Assembly: GCA_900321665.1 (NCBI GenBank)
Contig: ONWY01000008.1
Span: 1-13,934, forward strand
DNA: 13,934 bases
Direction of reading: 5' to 3'
Source: an uncultured Eubacteriales bacterium
Lineage (GTDB): Bacteria > Bacillota > Clostridia > Oscillospirales > Acutalibacteraceae
Below the pieces are notes generated by a model that saw only the letters and a list, made by a program, of their open reading frames with translations, searched no databases and had not been told where the DNA came from. A program made the translations under genes and the position numbers. This document shows, piece after piece, positions 1-6,492 of this stretch (within the stretch, counting starts at the first letter, position 1; each line of letters opens with the position of its first letter).

Positions 1-24
1 GGAGCAGGCCTTAGGGAGTGGTGA
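1..24 (+). CDS. 3' end of an upstream, probably phage, gene (partial)
   Basis: Reading from base 1, an open frame encodes GAGLREW and stops at TGA 22-24. That stop overlaps a GTG at 21-23 in the 4-base GTGA arrangement typical of tightly packed phage operons, which suggests these are the last codons of the preceding gene. With only seven residues visible, nothing can be said about function. Confidence 0.3.
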   Translation, partial: GAGLREW

Positions 25-359
25 ACTTGCATATTGAGATTGATGGACATCGTTCGCTATCCGTAGAAGGGTGGAATGTGCTCCCTGATGACCGCCAGCA
101 GACTGTTGAGGTCGTGGGTGGCACGGTGGTACAGGACTTTGGGCATTTGGAGAGTGGTGACAAATACAGTTGTACGGCAGATTTTCTTAAGGAAGATTGG
201 GACGTTGTGAAAAAGCTATGGAATGACCGTACTCTCGTCAGCGTCAAGGACGAGGCAGGTATCATTCATACGAAGATGCGAGTGGTGGTGAAGGGTTACA
301 GCTATGTGAATCACTTTCCACGTTGCTATAAAGTGAATCTTGAATTTTGGAGGGTTTAG
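21..359 (+). CDS. Phage-like structural-module protein, function unknown
   Basis: A protein of about 112 residues beginning MNLHIEIDG and ending NLEFWRV. There is no signal peptide or membrane segment; it is mixed alpha/beta and rich in charged residues and valine. I do not recognise a named family. Its size, the GTGA overlap with the preceding frame and the 3-base gap to the next gene fit a tail or morphogenesis cluster of a Firmicutes (perhaps Negativicutes-type) prophage; that is inference from layout. An in-frame TAG at 12-14 limits the start to GTG 18, GTG 21 or TTG 27. I chose GTG 21 because of the 4-base overlap, although AGGGAG at 13-18 lies too close to it and would suit TTG 27 better. 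The gene is intact, unlike the next one. Confidence 0.55.
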   Translation: MNLHIEIDGHRSLSVEGWNVLPDDRQQTVEVVGGTVVQDFGHLESGDKYSCTADFLKEDWDVVKKLWNDRTLVSVKDEAGIIHTKMRVVVKGYSYVNHFPRCYKVNLEFWRV

Positions 360-362
360 CAA

Positions 363-506
363 ATGGCAAATCAGCTGCATATCTATACGAACAATCCCAC
401 GGCAGGGAAAACAGATGGTACGGAGGCTTCAAGCGGCACGGGACTTACGCCTATCTCCGTCACCCTCGATGCCAGCAAAGCAGAATCAGCGGCGGTGAAA
501 TGCGCT
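363..506 (+). pseudogene. Phage protein, N-terminal fragment cut at a junction
   Basis: ATG 363 follows a good GGAGG (349-353) at 9 bases. The first ~48 residues (MANQLHIYTNN... through DASKAESAAVKCA) look like the start of a small phage protein that I associate, from memory, with prophages of gut Negativicutes; no search was run. After about base 506 the frame stays open to 683, but the residues no longer resemble the family. Instead another frame encodes the C-terminus of a folate enzyme. I read the gene as truncated by a breakpoint inside 489-506. The real protein is probably considerably longer; its function is unknown. Confidence 0.6.
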
Positions 507-793
507 TTTTTGAAATCAGTGCACAAACCGCATTTGCGCGCGGTGCCTTCGGCATTCGCGAGCCGGTCAGCTCCGTGGAAATCCCCAAAAGTGAAATTGA
601 CCTTGTCCTCGTGCCTCTCCTTGCGGCAGATGCCGCCAATCACCGCCTGGGCTTCGGCGGCGGTTATTATGATAAGTATTTAGCCGATTTTCAAGGCACA
701 AGCATCGGTATCTGCTTTCAAGAGCAGTTATCGCCCTTCCCTCTCCCGCACGAAGCGCACGATATCGCGCTCGATGCCATCCTCAGCGCATAA
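491..793 (+). pseudogene. 5-formyltetrahydrofolate cyclo-ligase, C-terminal fragment
   Basis: The ~100 codons ending at TAA 791-793 encode the C-terminal half of 5-formyltetrahydrofolate cyclo-ligase (MTHFS), which uses ATP to convert 5-formyl-THF to 5,10-methenyl-THF in the cytoplasm. Visible motifs are RGAFGIREP, the DLVLVPLLAAD strand, the NHRLGFGGGYYDKYL glycine/tyrosine loop that is the family hallmark, and a normal C-terminus. Family members are about 180-200 residues, so the N-terminal half with its nucleotide-binding basic residues is missing. Its place is taken by phage sequence in another frame. ATG 500 could start a 97-residue product but has no convincing ribosome binding site, and such a product should be inactive. 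The stop codon abuts the T-tract of a leftward terminator. Family assignment is firm; the cause of truncation is not. Confidence 0.8.
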
Positions 794-824
794 AAAAGTC
801 GGCTTCGCCGGGAAAGCGAAGCCG
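792..824 (-). terminator. Intrinsic terminator of the candidate small RNA
   Basis: A perfect 9-bp stem (800-808 with 816-824) with a 7-base loop is followed leftward, after two bases, by six Ts (797-792). The T-run touches the stop codon of the cyclo-ligase fragment. On the + strand no T-run follows, so it works leftward only. Confidence 0.7.
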
Positions 825-874
825 TGAGGAGGATAGAAATATCATTTTCAGATATCAGTTAGACATCTCTAACT
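792..874 (-). ncRNA. Candidate small RNA with C-rich anti-SD segment
   Basis: A predicted ~83-nt leftward transcript. It would start near 874, six bases past a consensus -10, and end in a T-run at 797-792. Reading 5' to 3': a hairpin AGUUAGA-GAUG-UCUAACU; a weaker AUAUC/GAUAU hairpin; an apparently unpaired pyrimidine-rich stretch UUCUAUCCUCCUCA (about 842-826); then a 9-bp GC-rich terminator hairpin and U6. CCUCCU is complementary to Shine-Dalgarno sequences, the layout seen in Gram-positive regulatory RNAs such as iron-responsive FsrA and the pneumococcal csRNAs. No convincing ORF lies inside. Promoter, terminator and lack of coding capacity are seen directly; the regulatory role is inference. 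Confidence 0.5.
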
Positions 875-879
875 GATAT
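852..879. promoter_or_regulatory. Perfect 28-bp palindrome over predicted start site (operator candidate)
   Basis: Left arm 852-862 (ATATCAGTTAG) is the exact reverse complement of 869-879, and A863/T868 also pair, leaving four central bases. It lies just downstream of the -10 at 886-881 and covers the predicted start near 874, a classic position for a repressor. The core GTTAGA-N4-TCTAAC resembles sites of DtxR-type metal-dependent repressors, by resemblance only. Alternatively it serves as the 5' hairpin of the RNA. Confidence 0.5.
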
Positions 880-880
880 T

Positions 881-908
881 ATTATACCATATATTTTCTC
901 TTTTGCAA
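881..908 (-). promoter_or_regulatory. Sigma-A-type promoter of the candidate small RNA
   Basis: Leftward TTGCAA (908-903), a 16-base spacer and a perfect TATAAT (886-881), in an AT-rich tract. The only transcription unit it could drive is the short one ending at 792. Confidence 0.65.
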
Positions 909-956
909 GTGTTTTTTTATTTTTTATCATTTTTTTGCATTTTAAATCAAAATGCA

Positions 957-990
957 GCGCGGCAACCGCAAATCCCCGCGGTTGCCGCGC
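957..990 (-). terminator. Terminator of the beta-helix surface protein gene
   Basis: A perfect 13-bp GC-rich stem (957-969 with 978-990) with an 8-base loop, 31 bases past the leftward stop codon at 1022. It is flanked by ATCAAAA (946-952) and TTTTGAT (991-997), so it could act in both directions. The leftward U-tract is interrupted (TGCATTTTGATTT). Confidence 0.7.
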
Positions 991-1021
991 TTTTGATTCT
1001 AACGAAGAGTAGCGATAAATG

Positions 1022-2611
1022 CTACTGCTCTTCCCCGCTTTCCGGGTCTTGCGGAGGTTCTCCTGCGGGGTCTTGCATAACTTCTCCATCATGGTCTTGC
1101 AGGGGTTCTCCCGCCGCTTTACCTTGCGCAAGTGCCTTTTGCTTTCTTGTGATTAAAACGACCGCTGTCACGATTGCTATCACCACTGCCGCTGCGACCA
1201 CGGCAATCAAGATAACCGTGCCGGTGCCGAGCTTTTCGGTATCGGCTTGCGCGGCAGCCGCATCGGTCTGTGCTGTCGTGCCCTGCGCGCTGTTTGCCTG
1301 ATAGGCAGTGGAGGTGATTGCCTCGCCATCCACATAAAGCGTGTAGCCGTTTAGGTTAATATTGGCATTGTCACTGCTCTCGTTTTCAAGAGAGGTGATG
1401 TAGCTGTCACCTGTCAAGGTCAGCGTGGAGCCGGCATCTAATTTCAGGGTGATGCTTTTGGCGGTATTGTCCGCATTGATAGTGCCCCGGTAGGTGCTGC
1501 TGTCGGCAAGCGTCATCGCCAGGGTGGAAATGGAATCGGCAATCACATCGCCCTCCAGCGCCTGGTTGCTCGCATTGAGTGTCACCGCGCCGCCATTGGA
1601 GCCGGAATTGCCCCACTTGCCGGCTTGGATTCTTAACAGGGCGCCGCTTTCATCGGTATTCGTAAAGTGATTGTTGGTCAAATTAATCACCGCAGTCGTG
1701 TTGGTCACAAAGAAGGTATCGCCCTTGTTGGTGGTGATGGTGGAATCCTTCGCGGTGAAGGTGCCGGTGCCTTCGCTCGCATCGCCCGACATCGATTGGT
1801 AGATAAAGATATTTTTATAGGTTTCGGAATTACCGTTTAAGCTCGTATTCGTATCGGTCAAAGTCGTGTTGTTGAGCGTAACGGAATTGGAGCCCTCAAT
1901 CACAACGCCTTCTGCAGAGGTTGAGGTCAGCTTGGCATTATTGACTGTAATATCCGCGGTGGAGTACACTGCCGGCGAGCCCTTGCCGCCCGCGGTATAG
2001 CTGCCGCCGTTCACCGTTAAGGTGCCGCCGCCCCTATCCGAGCGAATGGGTGCGGAGGAATTACCGCTTGTTTCGGCGCTCACATTCTCGGCAACCAAGG
2101 TGCCGCCGCCTGTGACCATCACCGCGCCGGAGTTGTTGCCGGTGGTTTTGATGGTGGAATCCGAGAGATTGATGGTGCCCTCACCATAAGCAAACACCGC
2201 ATTGGCATGGGCAGCGGCGGTGGTAATATCTGCATCGCTGATATTGAGCACCGCGCCGTTATAGGCAAGCACCGCGGCATTGGTGCCGTAAAAATCGGCA
2301 TCCTCATCGCTCGCATCCCCTGTTTTGCTGACAGTAATACCGCTCAGCGTAGAGGTGCCGCCTGTGGCGAGCAGGGCATTTTCGCTGCCGGTTTTGGAGG
2401 AATAGCTCGTGCCGCTTTTAGTAATTGACTCGCTAATGGTCGTGGCGCCTGTGTATTCCGGCGAGGCGCTGCCGCCTCCGCCCGGTCCGCCCGGTCCGCC
2501 GCTGCCGCCGGGAGGCGCTCCCGGTCCGGCGGCAAATGCCGCAAAGCATACATTCAATATGATAAACAGGCATGCAAGCAATACCGAAACAGCTCTTTTT
2601 GTCTTTTTCAT
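1022..2611 (-). CDS. Membrane-anchored surface beta-helix protein
   Basis: A 529-residue exported protein. Residues 1-28 are a signal peptide (KKTKR, hydrophobic core, AFAAG cleavage region). Residues 29-48 are a Gly/Pro linker. About 50-430 is a Thr/Ser/Asn/Gly-rich run of short strands with repeated turns of the T-[LI]-x-[LV]-x-[NDG] kind, as in right-handed parallel beta-helices. Residues 463-488 form one membrane helix followed by RKQK, then a ~40-residue acidic tail, so the helix should sit outside the cell with the tail inside. Phrases such as SAPIRSDRGGGTLTV, GSPAVYSTADI and YQSMSGDA match a recurrent clostridial surface family I know only as uncharacterised. There is no LPXTG. The ATG at 2611 has GAAGGG about 8 bases upstream. 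Adhesion or glycan binding is possible but unproven. Confidence 0.85.
   Translation of the reverse strand: MKKTKRAVSVLLACLFIILNVCFAAFAAGPGAPPGGSGGPGGPGGGGSASPEYTGATTISESITKSGTSYSSKTGSENALLATGGTSTLSGITVSKTGDASDEDADFYGTNAAVLAYNGAVLNISDADITTAAAHANAVFAYGEGTINLSDSTIKTTGNNSGAVMVTGGGTLVAENVSAETSGNSSAPIRSDRGGGTLTVNGGSYTAGGKGSPAVYSTADITVNNAKLTSTSAEGVVIEGSNSVTLNNTTLTDTNTSLNGNSETYKNIFIYQSMSGDASEGTGTFTAKDSTITTNKGDTFFVTNTTAVINLTNNHFTNTDESGALLRIQAGKWGNSGSNGGAVTLNASNQALEGDVIADSISTLAMTLADSSTYRGTINADNTAKSITLKLDAGSTLTLTGDSYITSLENESSDNANINLNGYTLYVDGEAITSTAYQANSAQGTTAQTDAAAAQADTEKLGTGTVILIAVVAAAVVIAIVTAVVLITRKQKALAQGKAAGEPLQDHDGEVMQDPAGEPPQDPESGEEQ
1045..1116 (-). repeat. Three 24-bp tandem repeats encoding the acidic tail
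   Basis: Three imperfect copies at 1045-1068, 1069-1092 and 1093-1116, each starting GGTCTTGC on the + strand, with a period of exactly 24 bases. They encode an 8-residue unit of the form QDPxGExx in the cytoplasmic tail of the beta-helix protein. In-frame periodicity suggests expansion by slippage. Confidence 0.65.
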
Positions 2612-2701
2612 TGAAAACCCTTCTTTCTAATACTTTCAATCACTATGTCGGAAAAGGGAGAAGTCACTTTTCTCTTGCCTTTCCTTTGCCTTACAACTCT
2701 T

Positions 2702-2729
2702 AGTATAGGCACTTTTTTGCACTTTTCAA
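2702..2729 (-). promoter_or_regulatory. Promoter of the beta-helix surface protein gene
   Basis: Leftward TTGAAA (2729-2724), 16-base spacer, TATACT (2707-2702). The predicted start near 2695 leaves a leader of about 85 nt. Two CACTTTT words spaced exactly 10 bp (2710 and 2720) lie in the spacer and over the -35. Confidence 0.6.
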
Positions 2730-2882
2730 CCCCTTAAAGCGCTTTTTCAGAAGCTGTTCAAAAACTTTCAGAAAGCTGTCACTTTTGTTCAGCTGCCGTT
2801 CAAATTTTTAGTGCCGCCCTCTTCGCGGCAGTATGATTTGCAAAGGTGTGCAGCACGCCGGGAGCCGGGAATCATTTTTTTA

Positions 2883-2911
2883 TTGCTTTTCTTTCGGTAT
2901 TGTTTTAAAAT
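2883..2911 (+). promoter_or_regulatory. Weak promoter candidate for the dockerin protein gene
   Basis: TTGCTT (2883-2888), 17-base spacer, TAAAAT (2906-2911). A start about 7 bases on would fall at the ribosome binding site (AAGGAG 2918-2923), leaving almost no leader, so the true promoter may lie further upstream. Confidence 0.3.
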
Positions 2912-2929
2912 AAAAATAAGGAGTCCGTG

Positions 2930-4807
2930 ATGAAAAGATTTTTCAGTATTTTATTCATAATCGTGCTTTGCTTTTGCTCTGTGCCCGTTTCGGTGCAGGG
3001 TGCGGATTCCAATACCACTCAAAGCTATCTTTATGCTTCCAAATACACCGCCGCCGTGAACCATTTTACCGACTATAAAAGCTATAAATATGATACCTTG
3101 CAATTTGCGACACCCGGTATCAGCAACGGCACGACCGGCGGGGTGAGAATCGGCGCGGGGTTCTTTACCGACTATATTCCTCAGGGTATTGCTTATTCCG
3201 CCCACACCAACAAAATCTACATGAGCGCTTATTCGGACTCGAAGCAAAACACCGTTATTTTTGTGCTCTCCGCTTCGGGAAAATATGAAAGAACGCTGGA
3301 AATTGCCGGCTACACAGGTCATGCCGGCGGCGTTGCCTGCGATGATAATTACTTATACTATGTTTCGGGGCTAAACATTTATTACACAGGGCTGGATGAA
3401 GTGAAAACCGCTTTGAGCGGCGCCACCAACACAGTCACGGTCAGCTGGAAAAGAAAGACCGTAAACACGGCGCTTTGCGGTATCAAAGTCGGCGATAAGG
3501 CGGACAGCTCTAATCTGTTTTCCTCCTGCTCCTTTTGCACGTATTATAACGGTCTGCTTTGGTTTGGCGAGTTTTCGCTTGATTATGAAAACAGCGATTA
3601 CCCCTACCGCGCGAGCGGAGAGTCCTACTTTTTCGGTATTGATTTTAGTAACAAATCCGCTCCTGTGCTGAAAAAAGTGATGACCGTGCCCTGCCAAACA
3701 CAGGGAGCCGCATTTTTTAAAGACACAGCGGGAAACACCTATCTTGCCTGCTCGATGTCATACGGCAGAAAAAATTCCTCGGAACTTCGCTTTTACAAGC
3801 TAAACCAAGGCGAATGGGGCAGCGACAGCGGCGAAGGCGGCGGCACACAAATCGCGAGCGGAATCGGGAAATTTGTGCACAAAAACACAAATATTAAGAA
3901 GCTGACCATGCCAAACCTGATGGAATCCGTATGCACTCTCAAAAGCGGAAGCAAGCTGTATTTACTCTCTGTTTACGAATCGGGAGCCAATAAATATGCT
4001 TCGAGCGCCACCTATGTGATGGATAGAGTATCGGCGATTGATATCGGCGCCTGCCTTTCCATCAGCACCGAAACCGGCAGCAGTGCTGCGGCGCACAGCT
4101 TTGCGCTCACAAGCGAAAAAGCGCCGAGCTGTACGGTAGCGGGAAGCGAAAAATACACCTGCACCGTCTGCACCGCGACCAAAACACAGACACTGCCCGC
4201 TTTAGGTCACGATTTTTCTCAAACAGTGGAAAGCGATGAAACGCTTGCAGGCGTTACCGATGACATTCCCCGCTATTATTACTCTTGCACAAGGTGTGAA
4301 GCTATTCATAAAAACAGCGAAAACACCTTCATACACCGGCAAAATGTCATTTTCAGTGAAATTGACAATGCGGGCAGGAATAAAGCGCTGAAAATCGAGC
4401 TTATCAAAAACGGTGCAGTCCTCAGCGAAAAGACGGTAGAGAAAGGGCAAACAGCTTATTTCGTTTTCTCCGCTGTTGCTGCCGGTGAATATGCGCTGAA
4501 AATAAGCGGCAAAGCCCTTTTACCGCTTCGGATTGAAAACATCGGTTTTGGCTCTTCATCTGCAGCAAAGATTCCTTCCCGGCTGATTGCGGCTGCGCTG
4601 GCAGACGGCGATATTAATGCCGACGGTGTCACGGATATTGCCGATATTTCCGCCGCCTTACAAGCGGGTATTTACGGTAAAGAGGAAGCAGATAACCCCG
4701 CGGACATCACCGGCGACGGCTTGGTAAATCTCGATGACATCGCCACCATTCTCTTGGAAAGCAACTTTGCTAAAACAGAGCAAACAGCAGACTATCAAGC
4801 AATATAA
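2930..4807 (+). CDS. Secreted propeller-like protein with C-terminal dockerin
   Basis: A 625-residue exported protein. Residues 1-24 are a signal peptide ending near VSVQGA. About 75-375 contains repeated strand-rich units (PQGIAYSAHTNKIYMSAY; GGVACDDNYLYYVSG; GLLWFGEFSL; GAAFFKDTAGNTYLACSMS) of the kind seen in beta-propellers. About 390-460 has spaced CxxC pairs around LPALGHDF, a module common in clostridial secreted proteins. About 465-540 looks like a beta-sandwich. Residues 559-612 are a type I dockerin: two calcium loops, DINADGVTDIAD and DITGDGLVNLDD, each followed by a helix, so it should bind a cohesin on a scaffold or surface protein. I see no catalytic motif. AAGGAG (2918-2923) lies six bases before ATG 2930, which beats GTG 2927. 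The propeller assignment is by pattern only; the dockerin is clear. Confidence 0.85.
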   Translation: MKRFFSILFIIVLCFCSVPVSVQGADSNTTQSYLYASKYTAAVNHFTDYKSYKYDTLQFATPGISNGTTGGVRIGAGFFTDYIPQGIAYSAHTNKIYMSAYSDSKQNTVIFVLSASGKYERTLEIAGYTGHAGGVACDDNYLYYVSGLNIYYTGLDEVKTALSGATNTVTVSWKRKTVNTALCGIKVGDKADSSNLFSSCSFCTYYNGLLWFGEFSLDYENSDYPYRASGESYFFGIDFSNKSAPVLKKVMTVPCQTQGAAFFKDTAGNTYLACSMSYGRKNSSELRFYKLNQGEWGSDSGEGGGTQIASGIGKFVHKNTNIKKLTMPNLMESVCTLKSGSKLYLLSVYESGANKYASSATYVMDRVSAIDIGACLSISTETGSSAAAHSFALTSEKAPSCTVAGSEKYTCTVCTATKTQTLPALGHDFSQTVESDETLAGVTDDIPRYYYSCTRCEAIHKNSENTFIHRQNVIFSEIDNAGRNKALKIELIKNGAVLSEKTVEKGQTAYFVFSAVAAGEYALKISGKALLPLRIENIGFGSSSAAKIPSRLIAAALADGDINADGVTDIADISAALQAGIYGKEEADNPADITGDGLVNLDDIATILLESNFAKTEQTADYQAI

Positions 4808-4852
4808 GTGCAAAAAGAACAGTATCATTCTCATTTTAAAGAGTATAAGAAA

Positions 4853-4887
4853 AACAGCACACAGGCGCTCGCCTTGTGCTGTTTTTT
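4853..4887. terminator. Bidirectional terminator between convergent genes
   Basis: Stem of 4853-4866 with 4871-4883: nine pairs, one bulged C at 4862, then four more pairs, closed by a GCTC loop. Six Ts follow on the + strand (4882-4887) and an A-rich run precedes it, giving Ts leftward. It lies 45 bases past the dockerin gene and 31 bases past the transporter stop. Confidence 0.85.
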
Positions 4888-4918
4888 GAATCATTTTGCT
4901 TTTTTACTGCACGCTGCT

Positions 4919-6340
4919 TTATATAATGGTCAACACACCGATGCTCTTTAAGAACAGGACAAACATCAAAACCGGTGCAAGGAATTTGACAATGACATAA
5001 AACATATGCTTTCTGGTCATCTTGTGACCGTTTTTTTCAACCTCGTCGATAATCATCTTCGGGCCGGTGAACCAACCGATTAAGATACAGGTGGCAATCG
5101 CGACAATCGGCATCAGCGCAGAGTTGGAGATGTAATCGAGAATATCCAAAATCTGCCCTGTGGAGCCGTTTGGCAGCTTCAGCTCGAAGTAGAACGTGTT
5201 GTAACCGAGGCAGACAATGATACCGCCCACAAGAGCGATAGCACCCTCGACAATGACGGCTTTCTTTCTCGACCAGCCGAATGCATCCATAAAGGAGGAA
5301 ACCACCGCCTCCAAAATGGAAATGGAGCTTGTCAGCGCCGCAAAAATCACCATGGCAAAAAAGACTGCACCGACCACATTACCGGCAAGCCCCATTTGCG
5401 CAAAGACCTTCGGCAGGGAGACAAACATCAAGCTCGGGCCCGAGGCTTCCATTCCCTCCTTGCCCATGAAGGCAAAGACTGCCGGGATAATCATCACGCC
5501 TGCGAGCAGCGCCACAGCGGTATCAAACAGCTCAATGCGCCTGACAGATTTGTCAAGATTATCATCATCGGGCACATAGGAGCCGTAGGCAATCATAATA
5601 CCCATCGCCACGCTGATGCTGAAAAACAGCTGCCCCATGGCATCCATCACCGTGGTGAAAAATTGCTTAACAGTCAACCCCTCAAAGGAAGGCACAAAGA
5701 GAATTTTCAAGCCCTGCAAGCCGGTTCTGGTGGTACCGTCGGCATCGGTATGCTTGATGGTAACCGAAAAGATGGCAATACCGATAACCATCACAAGCAA
5801 AATCGGCATCAGCACCTTTGAGAGTGACTCAATGCCTTTATTCACACCGCGAATGACCACAAAAGCAGTCAAAGCGAAGAAAATCACATGGAATAAAATC
5901 GGTTGCCAGGCAAACGGCTGACCGGCACCTGTGATAAAATCGGTAAAATAGCTGTCTGCCGCCGCGTCCACACCCTTGCCGGTGACAAACACGCCGAAAT
6001 ATTTTAACAGCCAACCGCCGATAGCGGAGTAATACGGCAAAATCAACATCGGCACAATGCACGAAAGCACACCCAAGAAGCCCCAGCCCTTTTTGCCGAG
6101 CTTGGAATATGCAGTCAGCGGGCTTTGCTTGGTTTTTCTGCCGATTGCCACTTCGCTCGAGAGCAAGGTGTAGCCAAATGTCAGCGCTAAGATAATGTAA
6201 ATGACGATAAACAGACCGCCGCCGTCTCGCGCTGCGAGATACGGGAAGCGCCAAATATTACCGAGGCCGACCGCACTGCCGGCAGCGGCAAGCACAAAGC
6301 CGAGCGAGCCGCCAAATGAATTTCTTTTTTTCTCCATCAT
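4919..6340 (-). CDS. Sodium-dependent amino-acid transporter, NSS (SNF) family
   Basis: A polytopic membrane protein of about 473 residues in the neurotransmitter:sodium symporter family, the fold of LeuT and MhsT. The first membrane segment carries the family signature GSAVGLGNIWRFPYLA, which includes the unwound stretch that binds substrate and Na+, followed by GGGLFIVIYI. About 11-12 hydrophobic segments follow, with long external loops near 115-140. Bacterial relatives mostly carry amino acids with Na+ down its gradient; the substrate here cannot be read. GTG 6376 would give 485 residues but has no ribosome binding site. ATG 6340 or 6337 follows GGGGAT and puts MEKKRNSFGGSLGF in the normal family position. 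It has its own promoter and is not obviously tied to the sporulation genes upstream. Confidence 0.92.
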   Translation of the reverse strand: MMEKKRNSFGGSLGFVLAAAGSAVGLGNIWRFPYLAARDGGGLFIVIYIILALTFGYTLLSSEVAIGRKTKQSPLTAYSKLGKKGWGFLGVLSCIVPMLILPYYSAIGGWLLKYFGVFVTGKGVDAAADSYFTDFITGAGQPFAWQPILFHVIFFALTAFVVIRGVNKGIESLSKVLMPILLVMVIGIAIFSVTIKHTDADGTTRTGLQGLKILFVPSFEGLTVKQFFTTVMDAMGQLFFSISVAMGIMIAYGSYVPDDDNLDKSVRRIELFDTAVALLAGVMIIPAVFAFMGKEGMEASGPSLMFVSLPKVFAQMGLAGNVVGAVFFAMVIFAALTSSISILEAVVSSFMDAFGWSRKKAVIVEGAIALVGGIIVCLGYNTFYFELKLPNGSTGQILDILDYISNSALMPIVAIATCILIGWFTGPKMIIDEVEKNGHKMTRKHMFYVIVKFLAPVLMFVLFLKSIGVLTII

Positions 6341-6382
6341 GTAATCCCCATCAAACTTTTTTGGTTTTTTTAACACTGAAAA

Positions 6383-6396
6383 GCCGGCAAGCCGGC
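6383..6396 (-). other. Short GC hairpin in the transporter leader
   Basis: Leftward GCCGG-CTTG-CCGGC followed by TTTT, between the predicted start (~6400) and ATG 6340. The 5-bp stem and short T-run make it a weak terminator at best. It could stop read-through from sigF or attenuate the transporter message. Confidence 0.3.
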
Positions 6397-6406
6397 GTAT
6401 TCAATT

Positions 6407-6435
6407 ATTATACATTATAATGAGTATGATTGCAA
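6407..6435 (-). promoter_or_regulatory. Promoter of the NSS transporter gene
   Basis: Leftward TTGCAA (6435-6430), exactly 17 bases, TATAAT (6412-6407). This is a near-consensus sigma-A promoter with a leader of about 60 nt. Confidence 0.75.
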
Positions 6436-6492
6436 TATATAAATCAAAAATTTGTTGGGATTGCTCACAACGGCATCGCCTGCCCCGACGCG

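Larger units (their letters stand above)
2612..2929. other. 318-bp divergent intergenic region
   Basis: Separates the leftward beta-helix gene from the rightward dockerin gene. It holds a good leftward promoter (2729-2702), a weak rightward candidate (2883-2911) and four CACTTTT heptamers. Around 2750-2815 there are loosely repeated AGCTG-TTCAAA-type words. I see no ORF or RNA gene in it. Confidence 0.6.

Noticed and set aside
1..510. Prophage integration site at the cyclo-ligase gene
   Set aside because: No integrase, no direct repeat and a break inside a phage gene rather than at a phage end. Only the phage character of the left 500 bases is supported.
347..793. Open frame of 148 codons joining the end of the first phage gene to the cyclo-ligase fragment
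   Set aside because: Its first ~50 codons are an out-of-frame reading of the next phage gene from a TTG start. It exists only because of the junction.
783..845. Leftward 20-codon ORF (ATG 845) inside the candidate small RNA
   Set aside because: It has no ribosome binding site, and its codons run through the terminator hairpin and past the T-run, so it would not be completed on the transcript.
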